DNA of 40,955 bases from JAGOEX01 sp964630905 (GTDB lineage: Bacteria > UBP6 > UBA1177). How positions within the stretch are numbered: the first letter of the stretch is position 1; every line of letters begins with the position of its first letter. Of this stretch, positions 26,588 through 33,900 are shown in pieces. The position numbers and the translations under genes are program-made. The notes beneath the pieces are model-generated. The model was not told the DNA's origin. It was given only the letters and a program-made list of their open reading frames with translations, and did no database searches. Where the stretch lies: NCBI GenBank assembly GCA_964630905.1, contig CAZVWR010000027.1:1-40955 (forward strand), read 5' to 3'.

Positions 26588-27622
26588 TCAGTTATCGACC
26601 ATTTTGATCTTTGAATCGGTATTTTCTATCTTACTGTCTATGTTTTCACGAAGCTGGTCTTCCATTTTAAGAACGGTAAGCGCCTCAACATCATTGGGCA
26701 GATGTTTCAATATTTTGTGAAAATAAATGTTTCTATAAACAATATTTCCTTCTTTTGCATATATGTTGGCAATGATCCTGAAAGTCCTGATGTAATTTTC
26801 CATATCGCCCATTTGTTTATATACAAATGCCTGTCTTTTCAGCAGGTTAATGTTTTCAGAATCACCTGAAACGAGTTTTTTGATAAGGATTATCGCTCTT
26901 TCAAACTGCTTCATCTCTATTCTTGTTTCTACCAGATCTACAAGGATGCCAGTATCATCTTTTTTAAGAGAATGGAGCATCATCAGACAGGCTTCTCTGT
27001 CTTTAAGAGTCTGTTCTGTGTTGTCCTTCAGCTTTTCTTTCAGAGGGAGAAGAATGCTCAAAGCATCACTGCACATGCTTTCACGGATTAGAAGACTGCT
27101 CATGTTCAGAAGGTCTTTTGTGGTTGCCTTGTTCATGTCCTTTATTCTTCTGAAAAGATAAAGGGCCGTCATAGGGTCATTCTTTCTGATGAAGTAATCT
27201 GCCGCTTTCCTGTATTTATCGGGGGCATCGGAAAAACGCCCCATTCTGATGTCCATATCTGCACTAAACATGTTGAGAGGCCCGTGTTCAGGCATTGTTT
27301 TCAGCCCGAGATTTATGAAGTAGATAGTCTGTGAAGGGTTTTTCTGTTCAAGGTATCTGTGAGCTACACCGAGATAGACATCCACAGCTTTTTCGAGCTT
27401 TTTGTAATATTTATACAATTCCGCAAGTTGAATGTAGTTTTCTATTTTTTCCGGATCTTTTTCTATTTGTGAAAGAAGAGATGCCGCCTTGACATCTCCG
27501 ACAAGGTCAGATACATCGGTATTGGCAAGTTTCCCAAGGTTTTTCAAAGAATCTGTATTTACAACATCTTTTACATTCTTTTTAAGGATCTTTGAAAGTC
27601 CGCTGAAAAAACCACCACTCAT
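26588..27622 (-). CDS. cytoplasmic TPR-repeat protein
   Basis: The 344-residue product has no signal peptide. The start at 27622 (MSGGFFSGLSKIL) is preceded by GAGGTCC; an ATG at 27652 has no ribosome site. After a basic N-terminal segment (about residues 1-55), tetratricopeptide-like helical hairpins fill the protein, for example IENYIQLAELYKYYKKLEKA and LFRRIKDMNKATTKDLLNMS. TPRs mediate protein-protein contacts. No enzyme domain is visible and the partner is unknown. It has its own good promoter (27664-27691) and lies upstream of the nucleotidase operon on the same strand with a 116-bp gap. Confidence 0.82.
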   Translation of the reverse strand: MSGGFFSGLSKILKKNVKDVVNTDSLKNLGKLANTDVSDLVGDVKAASLLSQIEKDPEKIENYIQLAELYKYYKKLEKAVDVYLGVAHRYLEQKNPSQTIYFINLGLKTMPEHGPLNMFSADMDIRMGRFSDAPDKYRKAADYFIRKNDPMTALYLFRRIKDMNKATTKDLLNMSSLLIRESMCSDALSILLPLKEKLKDNTEQTLKDREACLMMLHSLKKDDTGILVDLVETRIEMKQFERAIILIKKLVSGDSENINLLKRQAFVYKQMGDMENYIRTFRIIANIYAKEGNIVYRNIYFHKILKHLPNDVEALTVLKMEDQLRENIDSKIENTDSKIKMVDN

Positions 27623-27663
27623 TTGGACCTCGGAAAAGTCAAAGTTAAACAAAACTCGTTTAT

Positions 27664-27691
27664 ATTATATTCAAAACCAAAAATTAGTCAA
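27664..27691 (-). promoter_or_regulatory. sigma-70-type promoter of the TPR gene
   Basis: On the minus strand: TTGACT, 16-bp spacer, perfect TATAAT, ending 41 bp before the ATG at 27622. Both hexamers and spacing are good. Confidence 0.6.
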
Positions 27692-27792
27692 CTTCGAAAT
27701 TAAACATTTGCTATAACAAAATCAGTAAGTTGATTAATAAATTAAAAACGGCTTAAATCGGGTATGCCAGTTTCAATTTTCAGAAATTGTTT

Positions 27793-27816
27793 AAAAAAAA
27801 TAATTGCTGCAATTAT
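27793..27816 (-). terminator. rho-independent terminator after the MFS gene
   Basis: On the minus strand ATAATTG and CAATTAT form a 7-bp stem with loop CAG, followed by eight T residues, beginning 19 bp after the MFS stop. The stem is AT-rich, so it may be moderate in strength. Confidence 0.6.
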
Positions 27817-27835
27817 GCTCACAGATAGAAAATAT

Positions 27836-29059
27836 TCAAATTTCCTGATCAGATTTTTCAAGAATTGTCCGCATGATAAAAGCAGCCGTAATAAAAAAGC
27901 CGATGCTGAAAATAAACGGAAGTATTATGTGAAGTTTCATGAGAAAATACCCGAGAACAGGCCAGATAAGACCTCTTATTCCGGTAAGCGTGACATGAGT
28001 CGATGTCATTTCAGGTATTTCCATGTTGTTTTTCGCAAAGAACATCGGGCCTATGTTCCAGCACAGTGTTACTGCCGCCATTCCTGCTCCGAAAGATACA
28101 TATGAAAGATAAATTGACCATTTTGCAAACTCCGCAGGCAGGAAATAAGCAGTTATCATAAGCACAGGGTGAGCTATGAGAATCGAAAAGGCGAGAACCC
28201 CGACATACACAGGGTCTTTTTTATCAAACAGCTTGCCGAAAACCGGTATTGTGAGGATTATCACGACTGCTGAAACGACACCTCTGCCGAATGAAATTAT
28301 GCTGTAGGAAAGGTTCAGATGGTCAACCAGAAGTATGGGGACTGCCGCAAGAACGACCATAAATCCGCCGCCGTATATGAAAAACGCCGTTTCATAGATA
28401 AGAAATCTTCGGTTTTTTCTGAAAACTGAGATGAGTGTGGGGAAAATGAGAAGATCGACTTTTCTTTCTAAAACTTTTTCCCGGGTCCATTCTGAAACCG
28501 GAACATATCCCAGCATAAAGAAGCTCAGGAATGAAACTATTCCGCATAAAGAGAAAACTGCTATATAAACTGAGCTGTTGCTGTCCATCCACAAACCGAA
28601 TGAATATACTGCGACAATGAAAAACACTTTGTTGAGGGATATCGAGTAGGCATATATTTTACCGAGTTCCGTTCTGGCATAATTCATTTTCATATAGATA
28701 TTCTGAACCGGTTTTATGAATGTGTCTCCAAGATAATAGAGGGCGGAAAGGACAAAAAGGGCTTCAGCTGTGTTGAAAAAGAAGAACAGCACCATCGGAA
28801 GTCGTGTCGTCATTGCGGCAACGGTGATAATTGTCTTTATTTTCCCGGGATATTTTGTGAGAATGTGGTTAAAGTATATTGACAAAAGATTGGTTACGGA
28901 ACCCATCATTGTAAAAAGTGTAATAAGAAAAACTGACGCTTTGAGTTCTCTTCGCATGATGACTTCAGCCATGATGAGCATTCCATAGACCGTTCCTTCA
29001 AGGCAGGAGTGGAACATTTGTATGAAAAGCGTCTTTGATCTTGCAGTTAATGTGTTCAT
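27836..29059 (-). CDS. major facilitator superfamily permease
   Basis: The 407-residue protein is mostly hydrophobic, with about 12 transmembrane segments in two halves. Two short basic loops fit the MFS pattern (YFNHILTKYPGKIKT near residue 65 and VFGKLFDKKDPVYVG near 280, where MFS proteins usually carry motif A). The substrate is unknown. It starts 14 bp after the START-domain gene, with no strong ribosome site, so translation may depend on the upstream gene. A terminator follows at 27793-27816. A specific transporter family cannot be assigned. Confidence 0.82.
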   Translation of the reverse strand: MNTLTARSKTLFIQMFHSCLEGTVYGMLIMAEVIMRRELKASVFLITLFTMMGSVTNLLSIYFNHILTKYPGKIKTIITVAAMTTRLPMVLFFFFNTAEALFVLSALYYLGDTFIKPVQNIYMKMNYARTELGKIYAYSISLNKVFFIVAVYSFGLWMDSNSSVYIAVFSLCGIVSFLSFFMLGYVPVSEWTREKVLERKVDLLIFPTLISVFRKNRRFLIYETAFFIYGGGFMVVLAAVPILLVDHLNLSYSIISFGRGVVSAVVIILTIPVFGKLFDKKDPVYVGVLAFSILIAHPVLMITAYFLPAEFAKWSIYLSYVSFGAGMAAVTLCWNIGPMFFAKNNMEIPEMTSTHVTLTGIRGLIWPVLGYFLMKLHIILPFIFSIGFFITAAFIMRTILEKSDQEI

Positions 29060-29073
29060 TTTGTTAGATTATT

Positions 29074-29697
29074 TCAGGACTTGGCTTTTGAATCGCGCCG
29101 TTTCAGGATCTCTCTTTCAACAGTGAAAATTGCATCGGGAACAGCTTTTTTGTTTGCAAGGTTCTTTATCCAGAGCGGAAGACTCCCGGCAGGATCGGTA
29201 TAGATGTAATAGTCAACCCGCAGTTCATCGGGCTTTACCTGAGTGAATTTCCAGTAACCCTGATTTATTAAAACTCTCACTTTTTTTTCATTGACCGGAT
29301 ATTTAGGGTCTTCAAAAGGTTCCCATGTCACAGAAACGGAACCGTCACCGTTTTTCACTTCGCACGATTTGACCAGATAATCTCTGTCTGAAGCCATCGG
29401 TGCATCTATCACATTATATGACCAGTCACACTCGGCAGTTTTTTTCATCTGATCGGCAAATTTGATATATTTGAAGATCTTCGGGTGATTGATGCGGTCA
29501 AAGATCACTTCGACAGCTTCTTTAACAGTTCCGGTGATGGTTGCGACCGCTTTCACCTCTTTAATTCCGAGTTCGCCCATTTCACGGTTGTAAAGTTTGA
29601 TGTTCTTTGAATCATCGACAAGTACCCACTCGGGAGAATTTTGAGCAAAAACAGGAACTAAGTTCAAAAACAGTAAAAAGAGAATCACAATTTTCAT
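29074..29697 (-). CDS. secreted START/SRPBCC-domain protein
   Basis: The 207-residue product has a signal peptide (MKIVILFLLFLNLVPVFAQ) and then a START-like lipid-binding domain. Recognisable parts are VEVIFDRINHPKIFKYIKFA, APMASDRDYLVKSCE and the C-terminal helix LANKKAVPDAIFTVEREIL. START domains have a cavity that binds lipids or other hydrophobic molecules. The start is set at 29697, after GGAGGTTGAT; the ATG at 29709 overlaps that ribosome site. It shares a transcript with the MFS permease, so transport or handling of a hydrophobic compound is a fair guess, not shown. Promoter at 29725-29751. Confidence 0.85.
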   Translation of the reverse strand: MKIVILFLLFLNLVPVFAQNSPEWVLVDDSKNIKLYNREMGELGIKEVKAVATITGTVKEAVEVIFDRINHPKIFKYIKFADQMKKTAECDWSYNVIDAPMASDRDYLVKSCEVKNGDGSVSVTWEPFEDPKYPVNEKKVRVLINQGYWKFTQVKPDELRVDYYIYTDPAGSLPLWIKNLANKKAVPDAIFTVEREILKRRDSKAKS

Positions 29698-29724
29698 ATC
29701 AACCTCCAAAAAAAACGATCTGAT

Positions 29725-29751
29725 TTTATAGTTATTTCAATAAAATGTCAA
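29725..29751 (-). promoter_or_regulatory. promoter of the START-MFS operon
   Basis: On the minus strand: perfect TTGACA, 15-bp spacer, TATAAA, ending 28 bp before the ATG at 29697. The short spacer is the only weakness. Confidence 0.5.
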
Positions 29752-29778
29752 AATGCAAACGGTTTTTTAATTTTTTGG

Positions 29779-29807
29779 TTGACAAAACGACTTGAAATAA
29801 TTATATT
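29779..29807 (+). promoter_or_regulatory. sigma-70 promoter of the tRNA gene
   Basis: TTGACA (29779-29784), exactly 17 bp, then TATATT (29802-29807), 16 bp before the mature tRNA 5' end. Excellent match and position. Confidence 0.7.
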
Positions 29808-29823
29808 TCCGCCTGTCCGAGGT

Positions 29824-29900
29824 GGCGAGGTAGCTCAGGTGGCTAGAGCAGCGGACTCATATCCCGCAGGTCGAGTGTTCAAGTCACTCTCTCGCTACCA
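29824..29900 (+). tRNA. tRNA with CAU anticodon (elongator Met or Ile2)
   Basis: The 77-nt cloverleaf folds by hand: acceptor GGCGAGG/TCTCGCT with G-U at both ends, D stem GCTC/GAGC, anticodon loop CTCATAT with CAT at 29858-29860, T stem GAGTG/CACTC with loop TTCAAGT, discriminator A and encoded CCA. The anticodon stem has an A-C mismatch next to the loop (29855 with 29863). A CAU anticodon is shared by initiator Met, elongator Met and lysidine-modified Ile2. The acceptor pairs its first base (G-U), which argues against initiator. A run of seven T at 29903-29909 follows, and leader bases GGT (29821-29823) can extend the acceptor stem, so the transcript probably ends there. Confidence 0.93.
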
Positions 29901-29934
29901 CCTTTTTTTATTCCATATGCCGATTTAATTTACC

Positions 29935-29963
29935 TTGACTGAATTTGTTTGCTAAAGTAATAT
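29935..29963 (+). promoter_or_regulatory. candidate promoter of the (N/D)TG lipoprotein gene
   Basis: TTGACT (29935-29940), 17-bp spacer, TAATAT (29958-29963), 35 bp before the ATG at 29999. It is separate from the upstream tRNA transcript. Confidence 0.5.
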
Positions 29964-29998
29964 ATAACGCTTTTATTCTTTATTTATGGAGTGTGATC

Positions 29999-30910
29999 AT
30001 GAAGAGATTTTTTGTTATTTTAACAGTTTTATTATTAGTATTTTTTGTTGTATCATGCGATGACGATGGCGACAAAGGCAATACTGGTGATACCGGCAAT
30101 ACTGGTGATACCGGCAACACAGGTGATACAGGCAATACTGGTAATACAGGCAACACAGGTGATACCGGCAATACTGGTGATACCGGCAATACAGGTGATA
30201 CCGGCAATACTGGTGATACCGGCAATACTGGTGATACAGGCAACACAGGCAACACAGGTGATACCGGCAATACTGGTGATACCGGCAACACAGGTGATAC
30301 CGGCAATACCGGCAATACTGGTGATACTGGAAATACCGGCAACACAGGTGATACCGGCAACACAGGCGATACAGGTTCGATAATTCCGAACTATGATTTC
30401 AGTCAGTGGGCAGGAACTCCTGAACTCCCCGTTGCGTGGAATGCCGGAGATTATGAAACACCCGTTATAACACTTGCAAAATTTGACAGGGGATCAGGCA
30501 ATTTTGCTCTTCATATCTCTCACGCAACCCACGACAAGAACATTTATGCTGTTACGACAGATCCTTTCGATGCAGTTGATGCTCTTCCGACAAAGATAAA
30601 GTTCGAACTTGCAACAGATCAGACATCAAAAATGTCTATCAACATTAATTGTCCTGTAGGCACAGCTCCGGAAGATCAGATAAGAGCATTTTATATTTTT
30701 GATTCAGCTGCAAAAACTTTCAAAAGCAATGATATGAACCAGTACAATGTCATTGATTTCGGTGACACCGATTTCCATCAGACAGAAATTATTATCGGCC
30801 CTGAGGTTACTACTGAAATGTGGAATTCAGCAAAAAAATGCATTCTTGAATTCAAATCTGGAAAAAATGCAAATTTCAACATAAAGATCGACAATGTGAT
30901 CGTTGAGTAA
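29999..30910 (+). CDS. lipoprotein with 33-unit (N/D)TG linker and beta-sandwich-like domain
   Basis: The 303-residue product starts at 29999, after GGAG; the frame opens at 29945, but that start gives no lipoprotein signal. MKRFFVILTVLLLVFFVVSC is the signal, with Cys20 followed by three Asp. After GDK, residues 28-126 are 33 uninterrupted NTG or DTG triplets. The C-terminal 175 residues (from SIIPNYDFSQWAG to FNIKIDNVIVE) look like a carbohydrate-binding-module-like or jelly-roll domain; opening with NYDFSQW and ending in KIDNVIVE is common for such modules. The linker probably displays the domain at the cell surface. The ligand is unknown. Confidence 0.85.
   Translation: MKRFFVILTVLLLVFFVVSCDDDGDKGNTGDTGNTGDTGNTGDTGNTGNTGNTGDTGNTGDTGNTGDTGNTGDTGNTGDTGNTGNTGDTGNTGDTGNTGDTGNTGNTGDTGNTGNTGDTGNTGDTGSIIPNYDFSQWAGTPELPVAWNAGDYETPVITLAKFDRGSGNFALHISHATHDKNIYAVTTDPFDAVDALPTKIKFELATDQTSKMSININCPVGTAPEDQIRAFYIFDSAAKTFKSNDMNQYNVIDFGDTDFHQTEIIIGPEVTTEMWNSAKKCILEFKSGKNANFNIKIDNVIVE
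30080..30376 (+). repeat. tandem 9-bp repeat coding for 33 (N/D)TG triplets
   Basis: The array covers 297 bp, exactly 33 in-frame units of AAT/AAC/GAT-ACN-GGY. DNA units are far more uniform than in the other three arrays of this window; an 18-bp unit GGCAATACTGGTGATACC recurs. This suggests recent expansion or homogenisation. Length change by 9 or 18 bp would keep the frame. Confidence 0.95.
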
Positions 30911-30936
30911 AAACAGCTTAACTTCTTAAAAATACT

Positions 30937-33900
30937 TCAACCTTTCATCATTACAAGCATGTCGGCGACTTTATCGTTTATGTCGATATCTCCGTCGTAG
31001 AACTGTGAGAGGATAGGCATTCTGTGTTTTGTCTTGATTTCCTGGAATATTGAGTCTGTGATGGTTCCGTGCATACAGCCGAAAGGTGATACATTGACAA
31101 CCATTGCGGCTCCTTCTTTTGCAAACATGACGGTTCTGCCGACTGTAAGGATCGCTTCACCGGAAAACTCAGGTGGAATATATTTCATTCCTTCGGTCAC
31201 AACATCTTCAACGGGCGGCTCATGGCGGTCATGGAGAACGGCGTGTGATGCTTTGTAATAAGCCGCTTCGGTCCTGAAAAGATAGATGTTCTTGATGAGC
31301 GATTCGCCTGCTTCAAAGAGTGAGAACGATTTCTGTTTAGCCATGTAATTCTGAAGCCACGCGGTATAAAGTATCCATTCATGCATTGGTGAAAGCCACG
31401 CTTCTCCGCCGTTTTTCTCAATGACTTCAATTATGTTGCCGTTTGCATAATCATTGCACCGTGCATAGATTTCTCCGACTATACCTACAAGCGGTTTCTT
31501 CCCGTCAAATTTGGGAATATCGTTGAATCTCTTTGTTATTTCTTTAATTACAGGCTTGGGGTCAGCTTTTTTTTCCAATGTTTTTTCAAGAAGTTTGACC
31601 GATTCAGCAAAAAGGGTGTCGGCATCTCCTTTTGTTCTCTCATAAGGTCTTGTCTTTGTTAGAAGTTTCATTATTATGTCACTTGACATCATTGCATGCA
31701 TCAGATATCTTCTCAGACTTTCTTCAAGACCCTGATACGAATTTATAGAGGAGGGGCTCATAAGATCAATGTTTGTTATTCCTGCGTTGTGGAAAGCGAT
31801 CCTTTCAAGCAGATTGTACTGCCCGAACCTGCACGGACCTTCCGAAGTGGGCATGAAAAGAATGTGTTTTCTTGAGGGGTCAAGCTTAGCCTGGTTCAGG
31901 ATCGCTCCGAGCGTCAAAGTCATCGGAAGACACTCTGCTCCTCTGGTATATCTTTTTCCGAGGTTGAATTCATGCCTTGTCTCAGGAGGAAGAGGTTCCG
32001 AGTCATATCCGTAACCCCTGAATGCAGCTGCAAAAAGGGGAGTTCCGACTCTGTGCATCGGCGGAGTCCAGACTTTACCTTTGTCAAGCGGTCTGTCGGC
32101 AAGATAAACATCAGGCATCGGTTTTTCAGTGCTTTTTTCCCTGTTTTTAAGATACCCTTTTACAACATCGATGTATGCCTCGATCCTTGTTCTGTACCCA
32201 CCGTCCGAATCGTGTTCATCAAGCTCAAGGATCAGCATCGGTTTTCCCTTCATTTCCTCTTCGGCGTAAGAGAGTATAAAACTGTCAGGACCACAGCTGA
32301 AATTCGTGAGATATATCGGAAATATCATATCGTCTGATGCCGCCAATTTAATTGCCGCTATTATTTTCTGGCCGTAATTCCAGAATAAATTCCAGTAGTT
32401 GGTTTTGTCAAAGCCCGATGTGTCAAGCTCAAGCATATCCATTGGAATGACTGGATGTCCCATGGATGCAACTGTTTCGGGAATTCCGAGATTTATCCCC
32501 TTGTCATATAGATTGTAAGGCCTTCCCACAAGGAGGAACACAGGTTTCCCTTTCCCTGTCATTTCTTTGAGAAAAGTTTCCCCTTTTTCTGTAAAGTCTA
32601 TTGTTTTAACTACGAATTCTGAATGTGCTTCCCTGAAAGCTTTCACAACATCTTTTTTTGTTAAAGGGAAGAATTTTTTCAGTGAGTTGAAAATATATTC
32701 ACCATTCTTTTCAGCACTCAACCTCAGATCTATGACTGGGTCAGCCATTTTTGAAGAAACATCCATCCCGTTTTTGCGTAAAGTACTTTTGATAACAGCC
32801 GGGGAGCTTTCAACATAAGGACAGAAAAAGCTTATGGCAGTTTTTACACTCTGCTCGGCCGCTATCATTGCAGGAGAGAAAACAGGAATATTTCTGCTTA
32901 TCAGTTCAGCGGTATGTCCGATGGATGCTTTCATGGGGAAGCAGAAGTCGGAACTTGAATATTTTGATCCTGATGCTTTTATTCTTGAAGAGGTCACAGT
33001 TGATGAAACTTCAACTGAAATGTTGAGTTTTTCAAACATTTTCAGCCACATGGGGTAGTAGGTGTACATGGAAAGAGACATCGGGATGCCGATCTTCCCT
33101 ATTTCTTTAATAATTTTTGTCCTTTTATAGAACTCTTTGTTCCGGTCCATTATCAATTGGAATTCTCTGATTTCTTTTCTCTTGTCAAGTCCGGGTTCCC
33201 TGCCGCACATGTAACCCCATGAAAACTCATCGGCTCCGTTTATTTTTATAAAATTTATCCTGCACAGATTGTTGCAGAGTTTACAAACTTCTGTTCGCGA
33301 AGTAACTTCAATATCAACTGAATCGGGACCTATAAATCGTGACGGGGAAATCGTGAGTGGTGAGTCGTGAGTGGTGAGCGGTGTAGGGGCGTGATTTATC
33401 GCGCCCTGTGTCACCTCGTCGTATGCGATGAGTGCGGCTCCGATACAGCCCATCACATGGCAGAAAGGGGAGACTACAACTTCGACATCAAGCAGGTTCT
33501 CAAATGCCGCGACAAGTCCGATGTTCCTTGCGGTTGCACCTTGAAAAAAGATCTTTTCCTTGTTTATTCTTCTATTGCCTACAACACGGTTCAGATAGTT
33601 TTTTGTGACAGAATATAAAACTGAGGCAAGAACTTCCTCTTTCATATAACCCTGTTTTAAAAGGGCGCGGATATCCTGCTCCATGAAAACTGTACATCTG
33701 TCGCTTGTAACAGGCGGAGCAATATTTTCGGTGACAGTTCCTGCATTCTGAACCGGAATATCGAGCTTTCTTGACTGCTCCTCGACAAAAGAGCCTGTCC
33801 CTGCGGCACAGACATAGTTCATGTTCACATCATTTACGAAACCGTTTTTCATCCGGATATATTTTGCATCCTGTCCGCCGATCTCAAAGATGGTTTCTAC

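Noticed and set aside
29980..30363. Minus-strand open frame coding for a VLPVSP-type repeat
   Set aside because: It is the complement of the (N/D)TG array; the low-complexity repeat keeps all frames open. The plus frame has a signal peptide, ribosome site and a downstream domain.
30080..30376. Possible CRISPR-like or minisatellite array
   Set aside because: Units are contiguous 9-bp codon repeats without spacers and stay in frame within a lipoprotein, so this is a coding repeat.
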